Shown in pieces: positions 1 to 5,102 of a stretch of DNA of 11,891 bases. Each line of letters begins with the position of its first letter. Positions within the stretch are counted from its first letter, which is position 1. The notes beneath the pieces were generated by a model. The model searched no databases, had not been told where the DNA came from, and worked only from the letters and a program-made list of their open reading frames with translations. The position numbers and the translations under genes are program-made. Source of the DNA: JBAYHN01 sp041666125 (GTDB lineage: Bacteria > Patescibacteriota > Gracilibacteria > UBA1369 > UM-FILTER-53-11); the NCBI GenBank assembly GCA_041666125.1, contig JBAYHN010000042.1, positions 1 through 11,891 on the forward strand. The letters are read 5' to 3'.

Positions 1-1
1 C

Positions 2-343
2 TATTCCGGCCTTTTGGGAAATGATGAAAATTTAATTAATGGACTTCGCAAAGCGGGCGACGAAGTTGATGAATTGCTATGGCCTCTCCCTATTCACAAA
101 GATCATAGTGAAATTCTAAAAGGCCAATATGCCGATTTGCGAAATTCCGGTGGCGATCGTGGCGCAGGAACATCAAAAGGCGCTGCATTTTTGCAGGCGT
201 TTGTTGGCAAAACCAAATGGGCACATATAGATATTGCGGGGCCGGCATTCACAATTGATCCTAAAAAGTACGAACAGAAGGGCGCAACCGGCTTTGGGCT
301 GCGCATGTTGGCACGATTTCTGGAAAATCTGGAAAAAGAGTAA
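2..343 (+). CDS. pepA: Leucyl aminopeptidase, M17 family, C-terminal part (5' end outside window)
   Basis: The frame is open from the window edge to TAA at 341-343 and gives about 113 residues. M17 enzymes are cytosolic two-metal exopeptidases that remove N-terminal residues from peptides. The fragment matches the end of the catalytic domain: ADLRNSGGDRGAG, then GAAFLQAFVG, KWAHIDIAGPAF, and finally GATGFGLRML, each a recognisable M17 block in the usual order. The NTDAEGRL signature and metal ligands lie upstream and are not visible, so activity cannot be judged. A TTG at 14 is in frame but is internal, since the homology continues upstream of it. Its stop codon forms the first bases of the likely -10 box of the next gene. 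Family assignment is firm; the gene symbol is less so because paralogues share this end. Confidence 0.88.
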   Translation, partial: YSGLLGNDENLINGLRKAGDEVDELLWPLPIHKDHSEILKGQYADLRNSGGDRGAGTSKGAAFLQAFVGKTKWAHIDIAGPAFTIDPKKYEQKGATGFGLRMLARFLENLEKE

Positions 344-346
344 AAT
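341..346 (+). promoter_or_regulatory. Putative -10 box TAAAAT for the glycosyltransferase gene
   Basis: TAAAAT matches the -10 consensus at five of six positions and ends 6 nt before the ATG at 353, so transcription would be expected to begin at or next to the start codon. The first three bases are also the aminopeptidase stop codon. No convincing -35 was found. Support comes from the same spacing at three other genes in the window. Confidence 0.4.
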
Positions 347-352
347 ACTCGC

Positions 353-1489
353 ATGCGGATCGGCATAGATGCTAGGTTTTACAGTTCTGCCTTCACTGGA
401 ATAGGCAGATATGTTTATGAACTCATCGAACATCTGCTAAAAATCGACCATAAAAATCATTATGTTCTGTTTTTTAATGATCCTAATTTTGAAAAATTTA
501 TTCCGCCAAGAGGGGGAGTTGAGAAAGTTTTGGTGAATGCAAAGCATTATTCTTTTGATGAACAGTGGAAGTTTTTAAAAATTCTGCGGGCGCACAAGCT
601 GGATTTAATGCACTTCACTCATTTTAATGCTCCAATTTTATATAGGAAGCCGTGCATTGTGACCATTCACGATTTAACTTTGCATTTTTATCCCGGAAGA
701 AAAATGGCCGGATGGATTTCGCGCATGGGGTACAACTTAACAATTCGCTCAATAATAAAGCGAGCTAAAAAAGTTGTTGCCGTTTCTAAAAATACAAAAA
801 CCGACATTGTTAAACTTTTGAATGTAAATCCAGAGAAAATAAAAGTAATTCACGAAGGAGTAAATCATCAATTTCATCGGCTAAAAGATGGGAACCAGGT
901 TGAGCAATTTAAGGCGAATTACGGCTTTATTAAGCCATATATTCTATATACCGGCGTCTGGCGCAGCCACAAAAACTTGGTTAATCTCATTAAAGCTTTT
1001 GCAATTTTAAAACATAAATATAAATTCCCAGGCATCTTGGTAATTACCGGCAAAGAAGATCCGTGGTACCCGGAAGTTAAACAAACTGTGCGGGCGGAGC
1101 ACTTGGAAGGGGATGTAAGATTTACCGGATTAGTCCCGGAAGAAGATCTTGTGCTCCTTTATAATGGCGCTCTTTTATATGTATTCCCATCTTTTTATGA
1201 AGGATTTGGATTGCCGGCGCTGGAGGCTTTTGCCTGTGGTATTCCCGTCTGTGCCTCCCACTCTTCAAGCTTGCCGGAAATTTGCGGTAATGCTGCGGTG
1301 TTTTTCGATCCAACCAGTCCACATGACATGGCGGATAAAATTTCATCCGTAATTTTAAATCCGAAAAAGGCGGAAGAATTGGTGCAAAAAGGCTATGCTC
1401 GACTAAAAGATTTCTCTTGGGAAAAAATGGCGCAGGAGACTTTGGAAGTTTATAATGCCACACACGAGCATAGCGAGTGTGCTATATAA
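353..1489 (+). CDS. GT4-family glycosyltransferase (mannosyltransferase-like)
   Basis: This 378-residue protein has the GT-B fold pattern of family GT4, which transfers a sugar from a nucleotide-sugar donor to an acceptor at the inner face of the membrane. The N-terminal half opens with MRIGIDAR and a Gly-rich TGIGRY turn (15-20), followed by VTIHDL (103-107). The C-terminal donor-binding half has YTGVWRSHKNL (199-209, with R204 and K207) and the diagnostic E-x7-E motif in FYEGFGLPALEAF, with E283 and E291. Length is normal for the family. The ATG at 353 has no Shine-Dalgarno site. It starts 9 nt after the aminopeptidase stop. Donor and acceptor cannot be read from sequence; a role in surface glycan assembly is inferred, consistent with the flippase near the window end. 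A short symmetric hairpin overlaps its 3' end. Confidence 0.9.
   Translation: MRIGIDARFYSSAFTGIGRYVYELIEHLLKIDHKNHYVLFFNDPNFEKFIPPRGGVEKVLVNAKHYSFDEQWKFLKILRAHKLDLMHFTHFNAPILYRKPCIVTIHDLTLHFYPGRKMAGWISRMGYNLTIRSIIKRAKKVVAVSKNTKTDIVKLLNVNPEKIKVIHEGVNHQFHRLKDGNQVEQFKANYGFIKPYILYTGVWRSHKNLVNLIKAFAILKHKYKFPGILVITGKEDPWYPEVKQTVRAEHLEGDVRFTGLVPEEDLVLLYNGALLYVFPSFYEGFGLPALEAFACGIPVCASHSSSLPEICGNAAVFFDPTSPHDMADKISSVILNPKKAEELVQKGYARLKDFSWEKMAQETLEVYNATHEHSECAI
1461..1481. repeat. Short symmetric inverted repeat at the 3' end of the glycosyltransferase gene
   Basis: CACAC (1461-1465) pairs with GTGTG (1477-1481). Inside it GA faces GA, then GC pairs with GC around an ATA loop. As RNA this would be a nine-position stem with tandem G-A mismatches. 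It lies within the last coding codons and is followed by an A-rich stretch, not a T-tract, so it is not a typical intrinsic terminator on either strand. Confidence 0.4.
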
Positions 1490-1566
1490 AAAAACAGCAA
1501 AACAACATTTAGTAAGTTGTACGCGGGCCTTCGTTGAGGTATATGGTGCGGACTTATCAATCTCTT

Positions 1567-1872
1567 ATGTTTATTTCAATCCAAAAATTATTACCAAGCG
1601 CATACACAAAGTTGGGCGTGAAGCTGGAAGTCGAGGCCGCTTTGATATGTGAAAAGTACCGAAAAATCGCACCGGGACTAATTCACGAACGGGCTTTGGA
1701 TCACACTTTTCCCAAACATTATAAAAATAAAGTCTTGACAGTAGGGGCCGAAAATTCTGCTTGGGCATCCCAAATTGCGGCCAATCAAAACGAACTTATC
1801 AGGTTAATTAATGAATCTTTGGGTCAAAATGCCGTTACCAGGATTCTCACCAGAATAGCCGATAAAAAATAA
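1567..1872 (+). CDS. DciA-like (DUF721) protein, putative helicase-loading factor
   Basis: From the ATG at 1567 the protein has 101 residues. It matches the small DUF721/DciA family: an N-terminal amphipathic helix (IQKLLPSAYTKLGV), a conserved region with EAALICEKYRKIAPGLI, a THIN-like core with LDHTFPKHYKNKVLTVGAENSAWASQIAANQNELI, and a final INESLGQNAVTRILTRI. DciA proteins help load the replicative DnaB helicase in most bacteria lacking DnaC. That function is assigned by family and has not been shown for such short Patescibacterial members. Start choice is uncertain: TTG 1534, ATG 1543, GTG 1546 and ATG 1567 are in frame. I chose 1567 because MFxSIxxLLP is a natural N-terminus and a weak -10-like TATCAA ends 6 nt upstream. 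A GAGG at 1536-1539 could favour 1543 or 1546. It is 77 nt downstream of the glycosyltransferase. Confidence 0.72.
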   Translation: MFISIQKLLPSAYTKLGVKLEVEAALICEKYRKIAPGLIHERALDHTFPKHYKNKVLTVGAENSAWASQIAANQNELIRLINESLGQNAVTRILTRIADKK

Positions 1873-1874
1873 TG

Positions 1875-1904
1875 TTGACTTTGGGCTTTGTTTTCCTCTA
1901 AACT
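1875..1904 (+). promoter_or_regulatory. Likely sigma-70-type promoter for rpsP-khpA
   Basis: TTGACT (1875-1880, five of six to -35 consensus) and TAAACT (1899-1904, four of six to -10 consensus) are separated by 18 nt. Expected transcription start is near 1911, leaving a leader of only about 9 nt before the rpsP ATG at 1920. It is the best two-box promoter in the window and fits a highly expressed ribosomal gene. Confidence 0.55.
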
Positions 1905-1919
1905 CACACTAGCTTATTT

Positions 1920-2285
1920 ATGTTGCGAATCAGATTTTCTCGAACCGGAAAAGTGGGTCAACCAAGTTTCCGCATTGTAGTAGCAGAACACTCTGCGCCG
2001 GTAAAAGGGCGTTACATTGAACTTGTTGGCAATTACCTGTGTGCCCGCAAGCCAAAAATTACGACTTTTAACAAGGAGCGTGTTTTGTATTGGGTGAGCA
2101 AAGGAGCTATTCCAACAGACAGCGTTGCTGCTCTTTTGAAAAAAGAAGGCATGACTGAAATGGATAAGTATCTTCGACCAAGAAATCGCCAAAGAAAAGG
2201 AAAAGGAGAGGAAGCGAAAAAAGCTGAGGAGGCCAAAAAGCAGCCAGCCGCCGCGGCAAAACCTGCAGAACCTACACCAGCTTAA
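1920..2285 (+). CDS. rpsP: 30S ribosomal protein S16 (bS16)
   Basis: S16 is a small-subunit protein that binds 16S rRNA and aids 30S assembly. The 121-residue product has the family layout: LRIRFSRTGKVGQPSFRIVVAEH at the N-terminus, then GRYIELVGNY, and a C-terminal block with ERVLYWVSKGAIPTDSVAALLKKEGM. After about residue 85 the protein continues into a basic, Ala/Lys/Glu/Pro-rich tail ending in repeated Ala and Pro. Such tails are common on S16 and are presumably disordered. The ATG at 1920 lacks a Shine-Dalgarno site and sits about 9 nt from the predicted transcript start. khpA follows after 22 nt and is likely co-transcribed. The usual downstream rimM and trmD are not here. Confidence 0.96.
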   Translation: MLRIRFSRTGKVGQPSFRIVVAEHSAPVKGRYIELVGNYLCARKPKITTFNKERVLYWVSKGAIPTDSVAALLKKEGMTEMDKYLRPRNRQRKGKGEEAKKAEEAKKQPAAAAKPAEPTPA

Positions 2286-2307
2286 TACCCTTTAAGGCTC
2301 CACACAT

Positions 2308-2613
2308 ATGATGCCACACGATCCAACGCAAGGTCCGGACAAGAATTTTGTCGAATATTTGGTTAAGCAGCTCGTATCTAAACCGGAAGAAGTAGAAGTT
2401 ACGAGGTCTGTTGATGAGATGGGAGTTTTGATTACTCTAAAAGTTGCAAAAGATGACATGGGCAGAATTATTGGAAAAGCCGGACAGACTGCAAAGGCAA
2501 TGCGTGTTCTTTTGCGTGTTGTTGGCTCAAAAAACAATGCTCGCGTTAATTTGAAAATTATTGAACCGGATGGAAGAGAAGTCCCGGTTTCGGATACAGT
2601 TTCCCTAGACTAA
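2308..2613 (+). CDS. khpA: KH-domain RNA-binding protein KhpA (YlqC-like)
   Basis: This 101-residue protein is a single type II KH domain, preceded by a short polar start and followed by a short extension (EPDGREVPVSDTVSLD). The RNA-binding GxxG loop is GKAG at residues 56-59 within GRIIGKAGQTAKAMRVLLR, the most conserved part of the family. KhpA proteins bind RNA broadly; in Gram-positive bacteria they partner with KhpB (Jag/EloR) and affect cell elongation and division. KhpB is not in this window. Two ATG codons are adjacent (2308 and 2311) and either may start translation. The neighbour order rpsP-khpA is conserved across many bacteria and supports the identification. Confidence 0.92.
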   Translation: MMPHDPTQGPDKNFVEYLVKQLVSKPEEVEVTRSVDEMGVLITLKVAKDDMGRIIGKAGQTAKAMRVLLRVVGSKNNARVNLKIIEPDGREVPVSDTVSLD

Positions 2614-2623
2614 TAGTTGTGTG

Positions 2624-2629
2624 TATAAT
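2624..2629 (+). promoter_or_regulatory. Putative -10 box TATAAT for the pilin-like gene
   Basis: A perfect TATAAT lies 11 nt before the ATG at 2641 and just after the khpA stop. A start 6-7 nt downstream would give a leader of only about 4-5 nt. No good -35 is visible. It suggests the pilin gene has its own promoter. Confidence 0.45.
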
Positions 2630-2640
2630 TGTTCTGCTAT

Positions 2641-3027
2641 ATGGCTTCTTCGGGCTCTTTAATTTCGGACACACAAAACGTTAGCCTTCCAGACTTGATC
2701 AACAAGGGCATTGCGTACGCCATAATCGTTGCCGGTTTTCTTTCCGTTGTATTTATTTTTATTGGCGGCATTTCTTTTATTCTCTCCGGCGGACAAGAAG
2801 AAAAAATCAAACAGGCCGTTTCTACCATTCGTTATGCAATTATTGGCCTTGTTGTAACCATTTTGGCTGTAATTATAGTTAATGCACTTGGGCAGATTAT
2901 TGGCGTCAACACCACTGAATATCTGAGTTTTGCAGAAATAGTCAGACTGATTCAAGAAATCTCACAGAGCATTAAAAACTCCACAACTACGGGCGGGGGA
3001 GGTACCGGGCCGGCTACTTTACGTTAG
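2641..3027 (+). CDS. Two-helix type IV secretion pilin-like protein (T4SS_pilin / Mbov_0395 type)
   Basis: From the ATG at 2641 the product has 128 residues. It has a short polar N-terminus, a first membrane helix (about 24-49, AIIVAGFLSVVFIFIGGISFILSG), a charged hairpin (GQEEKIKQAVSTIR, 51-64), a second helix (about 65-88, YAIIGLVVTILAVIIVNALGQIIG), and a polar tail with a Thr/Gly-rich run. The motif SGGQEEKIKQA followed by YAIIGLVV is typical of the VirB2/TrbC-like pilin family widespread in Patescibacteria. Such proteins are inserted in the inner membrane and may polymerise into a conjugation-type pilus. No other secretion genes are nearby, so assembly partners would be elsewhere. A TTG at 2629 is in frame but overlaps the TATAAT box, so ATG 2641 is preferred. 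Its TAG stop overlaps the stop of the converging gene. Confidence 0.75.
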   Translation: MASSGSLISDTQNVSLPDLINKGIAYAIIVAGFLSVVFIFIGGISFILSGGQEEKIKQAVSTIRYAIIGLVVTILAVIIVNALGQIIGVNTTEYLSFAEIVRLIQEISQSIKNSTTTGGGGTGPATLR

Positions 3028-3530
3028 TTCACCTTTATCATTTCGCGTACCAAGTTCTCCCAGTCATATGGAAATTGGTAGGTTTCTACTGCGCGTACAA
3101 TCCCCGCAAAGATTTCCCACTTTGTTGGATTGGCAAAATAAAACCCGTTTCCTTTTTCTTGAAGCGGGCTGTAATTGACCGTTAACTTACCATCCATTTG
3201 TGCAATCGGGGCGCAACCAAAGCCCCATGCGGTTTTGATTTCGTTTTCTGGAATAACTGCAAAATCGGCCAAATAAAAAGCCTGCTTTTTTTCTTCAGGC
3301 TTCATCACGTGAATATTTTTGCTGGATTTTAATCCTTCGCCATCTTCCGAAATAACAACTGTGGCTAGGTTTAAAGCGTCTACCGCTTCTACCAAATCTT
3401 TTAAAATTTTACTTTCTTTTTGCTTTGAAAGATCTATTAGAAGGACAGGAACGCGTGGGAAAAAATTCTTTCCCATTAGCTCGCGTTTGTACTTTGCCTT
3501 TTCGCACAGAAGTTTTTGGAAACTGTCCAT
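3024..3530 (-). CDS. Unrecognised small protein resembling the C-terminal half of a glycogen-synthase-like glycosyltransferase
   Basis: The product has 168 residues with no signal peptide or membrane helix. I do not recognise it as a named family. The order of elements resembles the donor-binding half of GT5-type glycogen/starch synthases: a strand-helix unit (PRVPVLLIDLSKQKE, 25-39), a helix and strand (DLVEAVDALNLATVVISEDGE), LADFAVIPE (88-95), WGFGCAPIAQMDGKLTVNYSP (102-122), then EKGNGFYF (125-132), IVRAVETY (144-151) and a terminal DWENLVREMI. The acidic residues and acceptor half expected of an active enzyme are not evident, so it may be a binding or regulatory remnant. The ATG at 3530 follows an extended -10 by 6 nt. 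It converges on the pilin gene with a 3-nt overlap and diverges from the exonuclease gene. Confidence 0.72.
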   Translation of the reverse strand: MDSFQKLLCEKAKYKRELMGKNFFPRVPVLLIDLSKQKESKILKDLVEAVDALNLATVVISEDGEGLKSSKNIHVMKPEEKKQAFYLADFAVIPENEIKTAWGFGCAPIAQMDGKLTVNYSPLQEKGNGFYFANPTKWEIFAGIVRAVETYQFPYDWENLVREMIKVN

Positions 3531-3536
3531 CTAAAA

Positions 3537-3545
3537 ATTATATCA
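3537..3545 (-). promoter_or_regulatory. Extended -10 promoter element for the 3024-3530 gene
   Basis: Read on the minus strand this is TGATATAAT, a perfect TGnTATAAT extended -10. The hexamer ends exactly 6 nt before the ATG at 3530, placing the expected transcript start on the start codon itself. An extended -10 does not require a strong -35, and none is seen. Confidence 0.55.
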
Positions 3546-3618
3546 TTTTTCAGGTCTCTACACCAGGGGAAGTAGCGGCGAAAATCATATTTCACAGGAC
3601 TTCACTTATCTAATAAGT

Positions 3619-3624
3619 TAGAAT
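3619..3624 (+). promoter_or_regulatory. Putative -10 box TAGAAT for the exonuclease gene
   Basis: TAGAAT matches five of six consensus positions and ends 6 nt before the GTG start at 3631. No clear -35 is visible. With the opposite-strand element at 3537-3545 it makes this roughly 100-nt gap a divergent promoter region. Confidence 0.4.
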
Positions 3625-3630
3625 GCAAAA

Positions 3631-4545
3631 GTGGAAGATAAAGAAAAGTTTATATTGATTGACGGCTCGGGTCTTGTCTATAGGGGGTTTTATGCTGTGC
3701 CTCCGTTTTTTAAGAGCCCAAAAGGAGTGCAGACGAATGCGGTTTTTGGCTTTGCGAACATACTTCTCTCACTTCTCACCACACAAAAACCGCAATACAT
3801 AGCCGTCGCCTTCGATAAAAAGGGTCCCACCTTCCGCCATAAGGAATTTGCCGAGTATAAGGCCACTCGAGTGAAGGCTCCACAGGAACTATATGACCAA
3901 ATTCCGCTGGTAAAGACTTTGGTTCAAACTTTGGGCATCCCCCTTTTCGAAACCGCCGGATTTGAGGCCGACGACATAATTGCAGCCATATCGAAGGGGC
4001 TTTCTTCTAGGAATAACTTTCAAACGCTTATTGCTACCGGTGATTTTGACCTATTTCAGCTCGTAAACAAAAATACCGCCATTCTTTACCCAGCCAAGGG
4101 CTTTAAGCTCGCGGAAACCATGCATTTGGAGGATGTAATAAAGAAATACAGCCTAACTCCGGAACAAATTCCGGACTATAAAGGGCTGGCGGGGGATCAC
4201 TCTGACAACATTCCCGGCGTGATGGGCATCGGAGAGAAAGGTGCAAAAGATCTGCTATCTAAGTACAAAACTTTGGAGAACATTTATGAGCATATTGGCG
4301 AGATAACCGGAGCTATGAAAAAGAAACTTGAGGCCGGCAAAGAATCCGCCTTTATGAGCAAACATTTGGCGACCTTATGTTCCGACATGCCGGTAGATTT
4401 TGATTTGATGCAGTGCAAAGTTAAAGACCTAAATGTAAAGGCGCTCAAAGAACTTTTTGCAGAGTATGGATTTAAAAGTTTGATAAAAAGATTGGACGAT
4501 ATTTACGGCACAGAAAGCATGTCTGCACAGAGTAGTTTGTTTTAA
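3631..4545 (+). CDS. Stand-alone 5'-3' exonuclease (PolA N-terminal exonuclease domain, H3TH family)
   Basis: The 304-residue protein matches the 5'-nuclease domain of DNA polymerase I, which removes RNA primers and cleaves 5' flaps in replication and repair. By position it carries the full set of family metal-binding acids: D11 (LIDGSG), D62 (VAFDKKG), E112, D114 and D115 (FEADDII), D138 and D140 (ATGDFD), D189 and D192 (GDHSDNIPG). The arch region includes TFRHKEFAEYKATR (67-80), and the H3TH DNA-binding motif is GVMGIGEKGA (196-205). The usual TGDKD/TGDRD reads TGDFD. The frame ends after a short tail with no 3'-5' exonuclease or polymerase domain, and the following 557 nt do not encode one. 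The GTG start has no Shine-Dalgarno site, and the alignment begins right after it. Divergent from the 3024-3530 gene. Confidence 0.9.
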   Translation: MEDKEKFILIDGSGLVYRGFYAVPPFFKSPKGVQTNAVFGFANILLSLLTTQKPQYIAVAFDKKGPTFRHKEFAEYKATRVKAPQELYDQIPLVKTLVQTLGIPLFETAGFEADDIIAAISKGLSSRNNFQTLIATGDFDLFQLVNKNTAILYPAKGFKLAETMHLEDVIKKYSLTPEQIPDYKGLAGDHSDNIPGVMGIGEKGAKDLLSKYKTLENIYEHIGEITGAMKKKLEAGKESAFMSKHLATLCSDMPVDFDLMQCKVKDLNVKALKELFAEYGFKSLIKRLDDIYGTESMSAQSSLF

Positions 4546-4603
4546 AAAATGTGCTTTAGAAAATGCCCGTTTTTTTAAATGTGCCCAAAAATGAAAAATA
4601 GAC

Positions 4604-4633
4604 TTGCCCTTCCGCGACGAATTATATTGTAAT
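4604..4633 (+). promoter_or_regulatory. Possible promoter upstream of the candidate structured RNA
   Basis: TTGCCC (4604-4609, four of six) and TGTAAT (4628-4633, five of six) are 18 nt apart. Expected start is around 4640. A 7-nt direct repeat CTTCCGC flanks the -10 region (4609-4615 and 4638-4644), which could be paired half-sites or chance. Weak evidence alone. Confidence 0.25.
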
Positions 4634-4639
4634 AACACT

Positions 4640-4731
4640 TCCGCTTTTCGACATGGCCTGGATAGGCGATTCTTGGCTTAGGTAAGAGCTAAACCAGCTC
4701 CGATTAGTCGAATTTGGATTTTTATATTTTT
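4640..4731 (+). ncRNA. Candidate small structured RNA (unknown class)
   Basis: TTCGAC (4647-4652) pairs perfectly with GTCGAA (4707-4712), closing a 66-nt tRNA-sized unit. Inside are GCCT/AGGC (4656-4659 with 4664-4667) and GAGCT/AGCTC (4686-4690 with 4696-4700). An alternative hairpin, 4674-4681 with 4689-4696 (seven of eight pairs), excludes the last one. A T-rich run (4713-4731) follows the closing stem, and a possible promoter precedes it. The segment is more GC-rich than the A/T-rich DNA around it. It does not fit a tRNA (no proper T-arm or anticodon loop), tmRNA, SRP RNA or RNase P RNA. Short stems like these can arise by chance, so this is a candidate only. Confidence 0.28.
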
Positions 4732-4779
4732 GCTGCGATTTTGTTTTACGAAAGCCAGAAACTACCGAAAAAGAAATGG

Positions 4780-5015
4780 CGTTTTTTGTGTTAGCTTAAG
4801 CAATACAAAAGCACCCTGAATACAAAATTGACCCGAAAAATCCACTGTGCAATATTTTTGAACATCAAGATGTCGTTTTTTGCGCTTTAAAAAGCCAAAA
4901 AATAGACCAAAGCAATACCAAAAAACTCATGTGTCAAAATTTGGGTTTTCCGCGCAAATCAAACAAAAAACCTGAATACAAAATTGAAACAAAGGGCTTT
5001 AAAAAGCCAAAAAAT
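4780..5015. repeat. Shuffled pairs of short direct repeats
   Basis: Exact repeats, first and second copy: AAGCAATAC at 4798-4806 and 4910-4918; GCTTTAAAAAGCCAAAAAAT at 4884-4903 and 4996-5015; CCTGAATACAAAATTGA at 4815-4831 and 4971-4987; CGTTTTTTG at 4780-4788 and 4874-4882. The first two pairs share an offset of 112 nt, but the third is offset by 156 nt and the fourth by 94, so this is not a simple tandem duplication. The 20-nt repeat contains a self-complementary GCTTT/AAAGC core, extended to GGCTTT/AAAGCC in the second copy. No coding or mobile-element signal accompanies them. Confidence 0.7.
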
Positions 5016-5085
5016 GGGTTAAGAAATTTGCATTGGTTAATTTTATGTACTATGTTTTGCGCGATAGTTCTGAAAGCTACTGAGA

Positions 5086-5091
5086 TATAAC
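5086..5091 (+). promoter_or_regulatory. Putative -10 box TATAAC for ftsA
   Basis: TATAAC matches five of six positions and lies 11 nt before the ATG at 5103, the same distance as at the pilin gene. A possible alternative farther upstream is TTGCAT (5028-5033) with TATGTT (5051-5056) at 17 nt spacing, weaker in sequence. Confidence 0.38.
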
Positions 5092-5102
5092 ATCATTTTT
5101 CT

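Larger units (their letters stand above)
4546..5102. other. Long intergenic region between the exonuclease gene and ftsA
   Basis: This is the only gene-free stretch over 300 nt. No reading frame of useful length with family similarity is present on either strand, and no remnant of a DNA polymerase domain can be seen. The left part (about 4604-4731) holds a possible promoter, a compact pairing-rich segment and a T-rich tail. The right part (about 4780-5015) is A-rich and holds several pairs of short exact repeats. The last 20 nt contain the probable ftsA -10. No clear terminator follows the exonuclease gene; a T-run at 4570-4577 has no strong hairpin before it. Confidence 0.8.

Noticed and set aside
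1482..1500. Intrinsic terminator after the glycosyltransferase gene
   Set aside because: The hairpin at 1461-1481 is followed by an A-run on the plus strand and by no T-tract on the minus strand.
1455..1652. Plus-strand frame of 65 codons overlapping the end of the glycosyltransferase gene
   Set aside because: It overlaps both the glycosyltransferase end and the DciA-like gene in another frame, and its translation has no recognisable pattern.
2629..2640. TTG start at 2629 for the pilin gene
   Set aside because: It would use the last base of the TATAAT box as the first base of the start codon, and ATG 2641 gives a natural N-terminus.
4646..4712. tRNA-like cloverleaf
   Set aside because: Length and closing stem are suggestive, but there is no 7-nt T-loop, no T before any anticodon candidate, and the D-arm-like and following stems compete for the same bases.
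4780..5015. CRISPR array or replication origin
   Set aside because: Repeats are only two copies each, unequal in spacing and order, with no cas genes; no DnaA-box cluster or dnaA gene is present.
4546..5102. Decayed polymerase domain downstream of the exonuclease
   Set aside because: No frame shows Klenow-type motifs, and the exonuclease ends in a clean tail and stop; the DNA is A-rich, non-coding and repeat-bearing.
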